A stretch of DNA of 57,232 nucleotides, taken from Streptococcus parasanguinis (GTDB lineage: Bacteria > Bacillota > Bacilli > Lactobacillales > Streptococcaceae). Made by a program: the position numbers and the translations under genes. Below the pieces are notes generated by a model. It saw nothing but the letters and a program-made list of their open reading frames with translations, ran no database searches and was not told the origin of the DNA. Below, in pieces: positions 8,154-16,674 of this stretch (positions within the stretch are counted from its first letter, which is position 1; every line of letters starts with the position of its first letter). The stretch is taken from NCBI GenBank assembly GCA_905188195.1, contig CAJJKY010000013.1, positions 1 through 57,232 on the forward strand. The letters run 5' to 3'.

Positions 8154-9050
8154 ATGGACGGAATTATCAATATAAAAAAAGAAGCAGGCATGACCTCACA
8201 TGATGTGGTCTTTAAACTGAGAAAAATCTTAGGAACTAAGAAGATCGGACATGGGGGAACGCTGGATCCAGATGTGGTGGGAGTGCTTCCGATTGCAGTT
8301 GGAAAGGCGACCCGGATGGTCGAATTTATGCAAGATGAAGGCAAGGTCTATGAGGGAGAAATCACTTTGGGATTTTCTACCACGACGGAGGATGCCAGTG
8401 GTGAAGTCGTAGAGCGGACCCCAGTGGAAGCCCCTTTAGATGCAGGAGAGGTGGACCGCATGATTGCCCAAATGGTGGGAGAAATCGAGCAAGTACCACC
8501 TATGTATTCCGCGGTCAAGGTCAATGGACGTAAGCTCTATGAATATGCGCGGGCAGGAGAAGAAGTGGAACGCCCTGTCCGACAGGTAACCATTTATGAA
8601 TTCACGCGCACCAGTGAGATTAGCTATGAAGAGAGTCTAGCCCGTTTTCGTTTCCGAGTCAAATGCAGCAAGGGCACCTATATCCGGACCTTGTCGGTGG
8701 ACCTTGGTCAGAAACTGGGCTACGCAGCCCATATGTCTCATTTGACACGGACCAGTGCTGCCGGTTTGTCACTGGATGATGCCCTGACCTTGGAAGAAGT
8801 GGCTGAAAAAGTAGCCCAAGGAGATTTGAGCTTCCTTTACCCACTTGAGATTGGCACCGGGGATCTGGAAAAAGTAGAGCTGACAGTAGAAGAGGTCGGT
8901 GAAGTCCAAGTGGGACGCTTTATTCCAGTTGAGAGTGACTCCAAAGAGTTAGCTGCTTTTTACCAAGGAAAATTGGTAGCCATTTTAGAAAAAAGAGAAG
9001 AACTTTACAAACCTCGCAAAGTCTTTCTAACAGAAAGTGTGTTACAATAA
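8154..9050 (+). CDS. truB: tRNA pseudouridine(55) synthase TruB
   Basis: This 298-residue enzyme converts U55 in the T-loop of tRNAs to pseudouridine. The catalytic-Asp motif GGTLDPDVVGVLPI (Asp39) sits in the normal place, followed by the TruB insert and CSKGTYIRTLSVDLG. The C-terminal ~70 residues are the usual small domain. The start gives the conserved N-terminus MDGIINIKKEAGMTSHDVV; the ribosome binding site (AGAAAGAG) is weak. ribF starts five bases after the stop, so the two are one operon, the common Firmicute arrangement. Confidence 0.96.
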   Translation: MDGIINIKKEAGMTSHDVVFKLRKILGTKKIGHGGTLDPDVVGVLPIAVGKATRMVEFMQDEGKVYEGEITLGFSTTTEDASGEVVERTPVEAPLDAGEVDRMIAQMVGEIEQVPPMYSAVKVNGRKLYEYARAGEEVERPVRQVTIYEFTRTSEISYEESLARFRFRVKCSKGTYIRTLSVDLGQKLGYAAHMSHLTRTSAAGLSLDDALTLEEVAEKVAQGDLSFLYPLEIGTGDLEKVELTVEEVGEVQVGRFIPVESDSKELAAFYQGKLVAILEKREELYKPRKVFLTESVLQ

Positions 9051-9054
9051 ATTC

Positions 9055-9990
9055 ATGAATATTCGTACGATAACTACTGCTAATCAGATCCATTTGGAGA
9101 ATGAGACAGTTTTGGTTCTGGGCTACTTTGATGGCCTGCATCTGGGGCATCAAGAACTCTTTGAAAAGGCGCGTCAGATCGCGGATGAAAAAGGCTTGAA
9201 GGTTGCTTTGTTAACCTTCCCTGAATCTCCTAAGTTAGCCTTTGTTCGCTATCAACCAGAATTACTACTTCATTTGCAGAGCCCTGAGGATCGGTTCCAA
9301 AAATTAAACGAACTAGGAGTGGATGAGCTCTTCCTCATTGATTTTACGACCGATTTTGCTTCTAAAACTGCGAAAGAATTTGTCGATCAATTTGTCACAG
9401 CCTTGAGAGCCCGAGTTTTAATTGCTGGATTTGATTATAGTTTTGGCTCTGATAAGAAAACGGCCTCTGACTTAGCTGCTTATTTTGATGGTCAAGTGGA
9501 AGTCATTTCTCCTGTATTGGATCAGGGGGAAAAGATTAGTTCGACCCGCATTCGTCAAGCTGTCCTAGAAGGACGCGTCAAAGAAGCTGCCCGTCTACTT
9601 GGTCACCCTTTATCCAGTCGGGGAATCGTCGTGCACGGAGATGCGCGTGGCCGTACTATTGGCTATCCTACCGCTAATCTAGCACCGATTGATCGGACCT
9701 ATCTACCATCAGATGGGGTTTATGTAGTTGATGTCGATTTTAAAGGGCAGACCTACCGTGGGATGGCTTCTGTCGGGAAAAATGTCACCTTTGATGGGAA
9801 AGAGCTTCGTTTCGAAGTCAATCTCTTTGATTTTACAGGAGACATCTACGGTCATACCCTGACCATTCATTGGTTAGATAAGATTCGAGAGATGGTCAAA
9901 TTCGATGGGATCGATCAACTAGTGGCGCAACTAGAAGAAGATGAAGCAGTTTCACGAAACTGGACCAAGAGGCTGGGACAAAAGTCCTAG
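9055..9990 (+). CDS. ribF: Bifunctional riboflavin kinase / FAD synthetase RibF
   Basis: This enzyme phosphorylates riboflavin to FMN and adenylylates FMN to FAD. It has 311 residues from the ATG at 9055; a GTG at 9037 overlapping truB would add six residues but lacks support. The N-terminal FAD synthetase domain has GYFDGLHLGHQELF and ISSTRIRQAVLEGRV, and the C-terminal riboflavin kinase domain has GRTIGYPTANL. The last seven residues (KRLGQKS) and the stop codon fall inside the 101-bp repeat that begins at 9967. The repeat therefore seems to have replaced the original 3' end of the gene. Confidence 0.95.
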   Translation: MNIRTITTANQIHLENETVLVLGYFDGLHLGHQELFEKARQIADEKGLKVALLTFPESPKLAFVRYQPELLLHLQSPEDRFQKLNELGVDELFLIDFTTDFASKTAKEFVDQFVTALRARVLIAGFDYSFGSDKKTASDLAAYFDGQVEVISPVLDQGEKISSTRIRQAVLEGRVKEAARLLGHPLSSRGIVVHGDARGRTIGYPTANLAPIDRTYLPSDGVYVVDVDFKGQTYRGMASVGKNVTFDGKELRFEVNLFDFTGDIYGHTLTIHWLDKIREMVKFDGIDQLVAQLEEDEAVSRNWTKRLGQKS

Positions 9991-10067
9991 CCTCTCAATT
10001 GTTTTTGGATTGTCGAACAAGACGCAGTGGTTGAGTGGGCTCTACTACGCTGATTTCATCAGCTTTT
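9967..10067 (+). repeat. 101-bp intergenic repeat, copy 2
   Basis: This copy matches the reverse complement of 1-101 with three mismatches. It begins inside the ribF coding region with the terminator-like stem GAGGCTGGGAC / GTCCTAGCCTC. The element seems to continue to about 10150, because GTTGAGTGGGCT (about 10030) pairs with AGCCCTACTCAAC (10069-10081) around an inner hairpin GCTGAT-TTC-ATCAGC. It closes with a second hairpin at 10093-10140. Confidence 0.87.
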
Positions 10068-10092
10068 ACAGCCCTACTCAACTGTGCGGAGG

Positions 10093-10150
10093 TGGGACGA
10101 CGAAATCGAATTCTAACGAATGACCGATTTCTGTCCCACTCTCTTTTTTC
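10093..10150 (+). terminator. Terminator-like hairpin at the far end of the repeat
   Basis: The stem GTGGGAC..CGAAATCG / CGATTTC..GTCCCAC is followed by a T-rich run. It probably ends truB-ribF transcription as a backup to the first stem. Confidence 0.6.
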
Positions 10151-10225
10151 GGGCCTCTTCTTGGGAAAAATGAAAGGGATTTCTTTTTTCCACTGAAATT
10201 CAGAAAAATCGTCGAGAAATCAAAA

Positions 10226-10260
10226 AAGCGCTTTTCAAGCACCTATTTTTTTTGTATAAT
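10226..10260 (+). promoter_or_regulatory. Promoter of spxA with overlapping 12-bp palindrome
   Basis: TATAAT (10255-10260) is preceded at 17-base spacing by the weak -35 TTTTCA (10232-10237). A perfect palindrome AAAAGCGCTTTT (10226-10237) covers the -35 box and resembles a degenerate catabolite (cre) or other operator half. The operator role is only inferred. Confidence 0.5.
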
Positions 10261-10298
10261 AGAGTCAGATAGTTATATATAAAAAAGAAGTGAACCAC

Positions 10299-10700
10299 AT
10301 GATTACATTATTTTTATCACCGAGTTGTACATCATGTCGAAAAGCTCGGGCTTGGTTAAAAAAGCACGATGTTCCATTTAAAGAACACAATATTATGACA
10401 AGTCCTTTGAGCAAACAGGAGTTGACAAGTATATTGGCCTTGACCGAAAACGGAACAGACGACATTATTTCAACTCGTTCAAAAATTTTTCAAAAATTGG
10501 ATGTTGATGTTGAAGATTTATCTATCTCAGCCTTGATCCGTCTGATTGAGGAAAATCCAAGTCTCTTGCGGAGACCGATTATTTTAGATAACAAACGCAT
10601 GCAGATTGGCTTTAACGAAGATGAAATTCGGGCCTTCTTGCCACGGAGTTATCGTAAACAAGAGTTACGCTCTGCCACTCTAAGAGCAGAAATAAACTAA
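10299..10700 (+). CDS. spxA: Spx-family transcriptional regulator SpxA
   Basis: ArsC-like regulator of 133 residues that binds the RNA polymerase alpha subunit and controls thiol and oxidative stress genes. The redox switch is intact as Cys10-x-x-Cys13 (SPSCTSCRKA), and the conserved LLRRPII and GFNEDEIRAFLP segments are present. It most resembles the SpxA1 type of S. mutans and shares the same downstream gene. A GTG at 10290 is in frame, but AGAAG at 10286-10290 places the start at ATG 10299. It heads a probable four-gene unit with the UPF0223, inositol-phosphatase and rRNA methyltransferase genes. Confidence 0.93.
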   Translation: MITLFLSPSCTSCRKARAWLKKHDVPFKEHNIMTSPLSKQELTSILALTENGTDDIISTRSKIFQKLDVDVEDLSISALIRLIEENPSLLRRPIILDNKRMQIGFNEDEIRAFLPRSYRKQELRSATLRAEIN

Positions 10701-10712
10701 GAAGTATGTCGA

Positions 10713-10991
10713 ATGCAAAAAAATTATAGTTACCCACTGGACTTATCGTGGAGCACTGAAGAGCTTGCTTCAGTGCTTTCTTTTTTCAATAAAGTTGAAG
10801 AAGCCTATGAAAGTAAGGTAGAGGCCAAAGAATACATGGAAGCCTACCGCGCTTTTAAGAAGGTCGTTCCTAGTATCGGAGAAGAAAAGCGTCTTGGACG
10901 GGAGTTCGAAGAAGTGAGCGGTTATTCTCTCTATCGTGCGACTCAGGCTGCAAAGCAAAAAGAGGAAGGATGGTTTTCTCTTGAAGAATAA
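10713..10991 (+). CDS. UPF0223 (DUF1447) family protein
   Basis: This small acidic protein of 92 residues belongs to a family of unknown function. Recognition rests on the pattern YPLDLSWSTEELASVLSFFNKVEEAYE near the start, GEEKRLGREFEEVSGYSLYRA in the second half, and its place between spxA and an inositol monophosphatase gene, which is the usual streptococcal neighbourhood. It has no membrane segment or metal motif. It starts 13 bases after spxA and overlaps the next gene by 11 bases, which suggests translational coupling. Confidence 0.85.
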   Translation: MQKNYSYPLDLSWSTEELASVLSFFNKVEEAYESKVEAKEYMEAYRAFKKVVPSIGEEKRLGREFEEVSGYSLYRATQAAKQKEEGWFSLEE

Positions 10992-11751
10992 ATTAGAGTT
11001 TGCCAAACAAATCGTTTTAGAGGCTGGAGACTACTTGCGTCTTCATCTCCATGATGACTTGATGATCTCAAAAAAGACTGGGCCGACGGATTTGGTAACC
11101 CAGATGGACCAACAGGTTCAAAAGGATTTGGTTGAAAAAATCACACATCGCTACCCAGAAGATCGGATTTTTGCGGAGGAAAATGGCCTTCGTTCACCGA
11201 TTTCAGAAGGATCCGTTTGGGTGATTGATCCTATTGATGGGACCAATAATTTTGTGACCCAAAAGGAAGATTTTGCGGTGATGGTGGCCTATTTTGAAGA
11301 CGGAATTGGTCAGTTTGGCCTGATCTACGATGTGATGCGGGATCACCTTTTTTACGGGGGTGGAGAATTCCCTGTTTATCGCAATGAGGTTGAACTGACG
11401 CCCTTTGTGGACCAACCTCTGGAAAACCTTTTGATTGCTTCAAATGTCGGCATGCTTGAGAAAAATGACTGGGGCATGGCCGATCTTGGTATGGACTCTC
11501 TTGGCATTCGGGTCTACGGAAGTGCCGGTATTAGTTTTTCAAAAATTCTCTCAGGTGGGATTCTAGCTTATTTTAGCTATATCTGGCCTTGGGATTATGC
11601 CGCAGCTGCGATCATGGGGGAACAGTTGGGCTATACCGTTTTAAATCTAAATGGAGATAAACCTAATTACCAGTCAGTGGAACCCATTATGATGGTTCCA
11701 AAAGTGAAGTTAACAGAAATTCAAACCTATCTTAAGAAAGGGAGAAGTTAA
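10981..11751 (+). CDS. Inositol monophosphatase family protein (SuhB-like)
   Basis: Mg-dependent phosphatase of the IMPase/FBPase-like superfamily, 256 residues. The metal-site motifs are intact: EENG (about residue 64), WVIDPIDGTNNF (about residues 79-90) and WPWDYAAAAIMGEQLG near the C-terminus. Substrates in this family include inositol phosphate, PAP and other sugar phosphates; which applies here is unknown. The frame is open from a GTG at 10936, but a conserved N-terminus (KNKLEFAKQIV) and AGGAAGG upstream favour the TTG at 10981. The start codon is not certain. Confidence 0.88.
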   Translation: MKNKLEFAKQIVLEAGDYLRLHLHDDLMISKKTGPTDLVTQMDQQVQKDLVEKITHRYPEDRIFAEENGLRSPISEGSVWVIDPIDGTNNFVTQKEDFAVMVAYFEDGIGQFGLIYDVMRDHLFYGGGEFPVYRNEVELTPFVDQPLENLLIASNVGMLEKNDWGMADLGMDSLGIRVYGSAGISFSKILSGGILAYFSYIWPWDYAAAAIMGEQLGYTVLNLNGDKPNYQSVEPIMMVPKVKLTEIQTYLKKGRS

Positions 11752-13056
11752 ATGAATTTTCCCAATGGTTTTAAAGAAAAATACCAGCATCTTCTAGGTG
11801 AGGATGCTGCTGCTTTTTTTGCGACCTTTGAGCAAGAAGCAGTATCGGCCTTTCGGACTAATCCTTTGAAAGAAACTCAAAAAGCATTTGACGATCCGAT
11901 TCCCAATACCCCTTGGGGACATTATGGAAAGGTCTCAGGAAAATCCATCGAGCACGCAACGGGCTTGGTCTATTCGCAAGAGCCAGCAGCTCAGATAGTG
12001 GCCCAAGTCGCCCAGCCTAAGCCAGGAATGAAGGTCTTAGACTTGGCCGCAGCTCCTGGGGGAAAGACCACCCAACTCTTGTCTTATTTGGACAATCAGG
12101 GACTCTTGGTCTCCAATGAGATCCACAAGGGCCGCTCGAAAATTCTTGTAGAGAATGTCGAACGCTTTGGTGCGCGAAATGTGCTAGTAACCAATGAGTC
12201 TGCCGATCGTCTAGCAAAGGTTTTCTCAGGCTTTTTTGATCTGATTGTACTAGACGCCCCTTGTTCAGGTGAGGGGATGTTCCGCAAGCAACCAGATGCC
12301 ATGGACTATTGGTCTGTCGATTACCCTCGAGAGTGCAGTCTCCTTCAAAGAGAGATTCTAGAGGATGCCCTCAAGATGTTGGTTCCAGGTGGTTCCTTGG
12401 TGTATTCAACCTGTACCTGGGCTCCAGAAGAAAATGAAGAGATCGTATCCTGGCTCTTGGAAACCTTTGATCTGGAATTGGAAACGATCGAGAAGATCAA
12501 TGGTATGGCAGAAGGCATTGACTATCCAGAAACCGCGCGTATGTATCCTCATCATTTTAAAGGGGAGGGCCAATTTGTTGCTAAGTTCCGTTATCTAGGA
12601 GAGAATCGTCCTGCCAAAATCCCTTCCAAAAAGGACCAATTATCTGCGGAGCAAAAGAAATGGTGGCAGGAGTTTTCTAAGAAACACTTGAAGATCACTC
12701 TAGAAGGTGTCCTCGAAACTTTTGGAGATGAACTCTACTTGGTTCCACTTGGTTTACCAGATTTGCGCAAAGTAAAAATTGCCCGAAATGGTTTGCACCT
12801 AGGGACCTTCAAGAAAAATCGATTTGAACCTAGTTTTGCCTTGGGCCTTGCTCTGAAACCGAGTGAAGTCAAAGAGACCGTTTCGATCACGCCTGAGGAC
12901 TTTGTTCATTATGTGGCGGGAGAGACGGTTCAATTGAGGGAAACGCATCCAAATGGATGGTACCAGGTCCTGGTTGAAGGCAATGGTTTGGGCTTTGCCA
13001 AAGTGACCGGACAGACCCTGAAAAATTTCTATCCAAAGGGACTTCGTTTTAGGTAA
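11752..13056 (+). CDS. RsmF/NOL1-type rRNA (cytosine-C5)-methyltransferase
   Basis: This 434-residue RNA m5C methyltransferase of the NOL1/NOP2/Sun family transfers methyl from S-adenosylmethionine to rRNA cytosine. Motif I is LDLAAAPGGKTTQL, the motif IV Cys is in VLDAPCSGEGMF, and the catalytic motif VI Cys is in VYSTCTWAPEENE. The C-terminal ~150 residues form the RsmF-type extension plus a PUA-like domain. The start codon follows the previous stop directly (TAAATG), so translation is coupled to the phosphatase gene. Which rRNA position is modified cannot be decided from sequence alone. Confidence 0.9.
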   Translation: MNFPNGFKEKYQHLLGEDAAAFFATFEQEAVSAFRTNPLKETQKAFDDPIPNTPWGHYGKVSGKSIEHATGLVYSQEPAAQIVAQVAQPKPGMKVLDLAAAPGGKTTQLLSYLDNQGLLVSNEIHKGRSKILVENVERFGARNVLVTNESADRLAKVFSGFFDLIVLDAPCSGEGMFRKQPDAMDYWSVDYPRECSLLQREILEDALKMLVPGGSLVYSTCTWAPEENEEIVSWLLETFDLELETIEKINGMAEGIDYPETARMYPHHFKGEGQFVAKFRYLGENRPAKIPSKKDQLSAEQKKWWQEFSKKHLKITLEGVLETFGDELYLVPLGLPDLRKVKIARNGLHLGTFKKNRFEPSFALGLALKPSEVKETVSITPEDFVHYVAGETVQLRETHPNGWYQVLVEGNGLGFAKVTGQTLKNFYPKGLRFR

Positions 13057-13162
13057 AATGCTGGGCAAAGAACCCGTTCTATGATATAGTGGAAGTACAG
13101 GTTTTTTGAAAAAAACTTGTCAAAATCATAAGTGAAATAGTGAAATATCAAGGAGACATGAT

Positions 13163-14029
13163 TTGAAAAAGTCTAAAAAGCTGATCCTAGGATTAGCGAC
13201 GATCGCATTAGCAGGAAGTTTATCTGCTTGTGCTTCTTGGATCAATCGCGGAGAATCCATCACTGCTGTCGGATCGACTGCCTTACAACCCTTGGTTGAA
13301 GGAGTAGTAGATCGCTACATTGAAGAACATCCTGGTAAGATTGTAAATGTACAAGGAGGAGGTTCTGGTACAGGACTTTCACAAGTTCAATCAGGCGCTG
13401 TAGATATCGGAAATAGTGACCTGTTTGCGGAGGAAAAATCTGGGATTGATGCCTCTAGTCTGGTCGACCACCAGGTAGCCGTAGCAGGGACAGCCATTAT
13501 TGCCAATAAAAATATCTCAGTAGATAATTTGACAACAGAGCAATTGCGAAAGATCTTTACGGGTGAATATACCAACTGGAAGCAATTGGGAGGTCCAGAT
13601 CTTGAAATCACGATTGTGAACCGTGCAGTTGGTTCTGGTAGCCGTGCTGTCTTTGATACGATTATCATGGATGGCAAACAACCCAAGCAGGCCCAAGAGC
13701 AAGACTCTAATGGAATGGTGAAAAATATCGTTTCCCAAACGCCAGGAGCCATCTCTTATCTGGCCTTTACCTACTTGGATAGCAGTGTCAAAACCATGAA
13801 GCTTAATGGCTATCAACCAACCAAAGCCAATGTCGTCAACAATAACTGGCCAATCTGGTCCTACGAACACATGTATACTAAGGGAAAGCCTAATGAGTTG
13901 TCTAAAAAATTCATTGACTACATGATGACCGATGAGATTCAGCAAAAAGTTGTTGGCAAGATGGGTTATATCCCGATCAATGACATGAAAGTAACCCGTG
14001 ACTTAAAAGGGAATGTGACAAAAAAATAA
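13163..14029 (+). CDS. pstS: Phosphate ABC transporter substrate-binding lipoprotein PstS
   Basis: This 288-residue lipoprotein captures phosphate outside the membrane for PstCA. A signal peptide with lipobox LSAC (acylated Cys about residue 23) is followed by the mature PstS fold, with phosphate-contact segments AVGSTALQPLVEG, GGGSGTGLSQVQSG and VNRAVGSGSRAVFD. It begins with TTG: AGGAG at 13151-13155 sits 7 bases before it, and the only nearby ATG (13158) runs into TGA after two codons. It is the first gene of the pst operon; 106 bases upstream lack a gene and show no PhoB-type box that I can recognise. Confidence 0.95.
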   Translation: MKKSKKLILGLATIALAGSLSACASWINRGESITAVGSTALQPLVEGVVDRYIEEHPGKIVNVQGGGSGTGLSQVQSGAVDIGNSDLFAEEKSGIDASSLVDHQVAVAGTAIIANKNISVDNLTTEQLRKIFTGEYTNWKQLGGPDLEITIVNRAVGSGSRAVFDTIIMDGKQPKQAQEQDSNGMVKNIVSQTPGAISYLAFTYLDSSVKTMKLNGYQPTKANVVNNNWPIWSYEHMYTKGKPNELSKKFIDYMMTDEIQQKVVGKMGYIPINDMKVTRDLKGNVTKK

Positions 14030-14045
14030 AAGAATTAGGTAAAAA

Positions 14046-14957
14046 ATGAACGAAGTAGCAAAAAAAATGCTGACGAAATCGAAAAACTCCCGCCTAGAAA
14101 AATTTGGCAAAACCATTACCTTTCTATGTATGAGTTTGATTGTTGTCGTCGTTGCCATGATTTTGATTTTCGTGGCCCAAAAAGGTTTATCGACTTTCTT
14201 TGTCAATAAAGTCAATATCTTTAGTTTTCTATTTGGGAGCTCTTGGAATCCTGCTGCAAAGGAATTCGGAGCCCTACCAATGATTCTAGGTTCCTTTATT
14301 GTAACCTTGCTTTCTGCCCTCTTGGCAACGCCGTTTGCCATTGGTGCAGCAGTTTTCATGACAGAAGTCTCTCCTAAAGGAGCTCGTTTCTTGCAACCGG
14401 CGATTGAGCTCTTAGTGGGGATTCCTTCAGTTGTTTATGGATTCATTGGCCTTCAAGTGGTCGTCCCATTTACGCGTAGTCTCTTTGGAGGGACCGGTTT
14501 TGGGATCCTCTCAGGGGTCTTTGTCCTCTTTGTTATGATCTTGCCAACTGTTACCTTCATGACGACCGATAGCTTACGAGCTGTGCCCCGTCATTACCGG
14601 GAAGCGAGTATGGCCATGGGTGCGACACGCTGGCAAACCATTTGGCATGTCACGCTCAAGGCAGCCCGCTCAGGAATCTTTACAGCGGTTGTCTTTGGTA
14701 TGGCGCGTGCCTTCGGGGAAGCCTTGGCTATCCAGATGGTAGTCGGAAACTCGGCAGTGGTACCAACCTCGCTCACAACACCAGCTTCCACCCTCACCTC
14801 TATTTTGACTATGGGAATCGGAAATACCGTCATGGGTACGGTCAATAACAATGTTCTTTGGTCACTCGCCTTGGTATTGCTCCTCATGAGTCTTGCCTTT
14901 AACAGTGTGATTAAACTGATTACGAAAGAAAGAGGTAAGAAGAACTATGCACGCTAA
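14046..14957 (+). CDS. pstC: Phosphate ABC transporter permease PstC
   Basis: This 303-residue inner-membrane permease forms the phosphate channel with PstA. A short cytoplasmic N-terminus is followed by six predicted transmembrane helices. The binding-protein-dependent transport (EAA-like) loop reads YREASMAMGATRWQTIWHVTL at about residues 180-200. It follows pstS by 16 bases and overlaps pstA by 11 bases, so the two permeases are translationally coupled. A second in-frame ATG (14067) could be used, but the first is retained. Confidence 0.94.
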   Translation: MNEVAKKMLTKSKNSRLEKFGKTITFLCMSLIVVVVAMILIFVAQKGLSTFFVNKVNIFSFLFGSSWNPAAKEFGALPMILGSFIVTLLSALLATPFAIGAAVFMTEVSPKGARFLQPAIELLVGIPSVVYGFIGLQVVVPFTRSLFGGTGFGILSGVFVLFVMILPTVTFMTTDSLRAVPRHYREASMAMGATRWQTIWHVTLKAARSGIFTAVVFGMARAFGEALAIQMVVGNSAVVPTSLTTPASTLTSILTMGIGNTVMGTVNNNVLWSLALVLLLMSLAFNSVIKLITKERGKKNYAR

Positions 14958-15831
14958 ACGAATGGATAAAATTGCCACAGGAGTGCTGTATGCTATTTCA
15001 GGGATCATCGTTGCGATTCTTGCCTCATTGATCCTTTATATCTTGGTCCGTGGCTTGCCCCATGTATCTTGGCACTTCTTGACTGGGAAATCTTCTTCTT
15101 ATCAAGCAGGAGGAGGGATCGGAATTCAATTGTATAATTCCTTCTTCCTCTTGGTTATTACCTTGGTGATTTCCTTCCCACTTTCTCTTGGAGCTGGGAT
15201 TTACCTCTCTGAGTATGCTAAAAAAGGTCGCTTGACCAATTTGGTTCGTACCTGTATTGAAATCTTGTCTTCTTTGCCATCTGTCGTTGTAGGTCTCTTT
15301 GGTTACTTGGTTTTCGTTGTCCAGTTCAAATACGGATTTTCGATCATTTCAGGGGCCTTGGCCTTGACCGTCTTTAACCTGCCACAGATGACTCGCAATA
15401 TCGAAGATAGCTTGCAACACGTCCACCATACGCAGCGCGAAGCAGGTCTAGCTCTGGGCTTGTCTCGCTGGGAAACTGTGATCCATGTCGTGGTACCAGA
15501 AGCTCTTCCAAGTATTATCACCGGGGTCGTCTTGGCCTCTGGACGGATCTTTGGGGAAGCCGCTGCCTTGATCTATACTGCAGGTCAATCGGCTCCAGCC
15601 CTTGATTGGTCAAACTGGAATATCTTTAGTGTGACCAGTCCGATTTCGATCTTCCGTCAGGCTGAAACCTTGGCCGTCCATATCTGGAAGGTCAACAGTG
15701 AAGGAACTATTCCAGACTCGATCGAAGTCTCAGCCGGTTCTGCCGCAGTTCTTTTGATCTTTATCTTGATCTTTAACTTTGGAGCGCGCAAACTCGGAAG
15801 TTACCTCCATAAAAAACTAACATCTGCTTAA
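14947..15831 (+). CDS. pstA: Phosphate ABC transporter permease PstA
   Basis: This 294-residue partner of PstC has about six transmembrane helices. The cytoplasmic coupling loop, with the EAGLALGLSRWETVIHVVVP pattern, lies at about residues 164-183. It starts inside the 3' end of pstC (11-base overlap) and is followed 10 bases later by the first pstB. Confidence 0.94.
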   Translation: MHAKRMDKIATGVLYAISGIIVAILASLILYILVRGLPHVSWHFLTGKSSSYQAGGGIGIQLYNSFFLLVITLVISFPLSLGAGIYLSEYAKKGRLTNLVRTCIEILSSLPSVVVGLFGYLVFVVQFKYGFSIISGALALTVFNLPQMTRNIEDSLQHVHHTQREAGLALGLSRWETVIHVVVPEALPSIITGVVLASGRIFGEAAALIYTAGQSAPALDWSNWNIFSVTSPISIFRQAETLAVHIWKVNSEGTIPDSIEVSAGSAAVLLIFILIFNFGARKLGSYLHKKLTSA

Positions 15832-15841
15832 AGGAGAAGAA

Positions 15842-16645
15842 ATGTCAAAATACAATTGGGATGAGAGACACATCATTACTTTTCCTGAAGAAAAGGTGGT
15901 CCTATCGACCAAAGATTTGCATGTCTATTATGGAACGAACGAGTCCATTAAAGGCGTCGACATGCAGTTTGAAAAGAATAAGATTACAGCCTTGATCGGT
16001 CCTTCAGGATCTGGGAAATCCACCTACCTTCGTAGTTTGAACCGGATGAATGATACCATCGATATTGCGCGTGTTACGGGTGAAATTTGGTATGAAGGAA
16101 TCGATGTCAATCGTCCAGATATCAATGTTTATGAAATGCGCAAGCACATTGGGATGGTTTTCCAACGGCCCAATCCTTTTGCCAAATCGATTTATAAAAA
16201 CATCACCTTCCCGCATGAACGCGCTGGAGTCAAAGACAAGAAGATCTTAGACGAATTGGTCGAAACTTCTTTGAAACAGGCAGCCCTATGGGATCAGGTC
16301 AAGGATGATCTTCATAAATCAGCCCTGACACTTTCGGGTGGCCAACAGCAACGACTCTGTATCGCCCGGGCCATCTCTGTGAAGCCAGATATCTTACTCA
16401 TGGATGAGCCTGCTTCAGCGCTTGATCCGATCGCGACAGCGCAATTAGAAGAAACCATGCTTGAGTTGAAGAAGGATTATACCATTGTCATCGTGACCCA
16501 CAGCATGCAACAAGCAGCCCGTGCTAGCGATTATACCGGTTTCTTCTATCTTGGAAACCTCATTGAGTACGATAAGACTTCGAATATTTTCCAAAATGCG
16601 AAATTGCAATCGACCAACGATTATGTATCGGGTCACTTTGGATAA
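15842..16645 (+). CDS. pstB: Phosphate ABC transporter ATPase PstB (copy 1)
   Basis: This 267-residue ATPase drives PstCA. Walker A is GPSGSGKST, the Q-loop is VFQRPNPFAKS, the signature is LSGGQQQRLCIARA, Walker B is ILLMDEPASALDP, and the H-loop His is in IVIVTHSMQQAARASD. All catalytic residues are present. The N-terminal ~15 residues before the ABC core are longer than in copy 2. It is followed by a second, diverged pstB 29 bases downstream; streptococcal pst operons often carry two. Confidence 0.94.
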   Translation: MSKYNWDERHIITFPEEKVVLSTKDLHVYYGTNESIKGVDMQFEKNKITALIGPSGSGKSTYLRSLNRMNDTIDIARVTGEIWYEGIDVNRPDINVYEMRKHIGMVFQRPNPFAKSIYKNITFPHERAGVKDKKILDELVETSLKQAALWDQVKDDLHKSALTLSGGQQQRLCIARAISVKPDILLMDEPASALDPIATAQLEETMLELKKDYTIVIVTHSMQQAARASDYTGFFYLGNLIEYDKTSNIFQNAKLQSTNDYVSGHFG

Positions 16646-16674
16646 AGTAAAATGACAACAAAAAGGAAAATAGA

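Noticed and set aside
13057..13162. Pho-type operator before pstS
   Set aside because: I found A/T-rich repeats and a GTTTTTT / AAAAAAC palindrome but no convincing pair of Pho-like half-sites.
13517..13945. 142-codon ORF antisense to pstS
   Set aside because: Shadow of a strongly conserved gene; no initiation signals.
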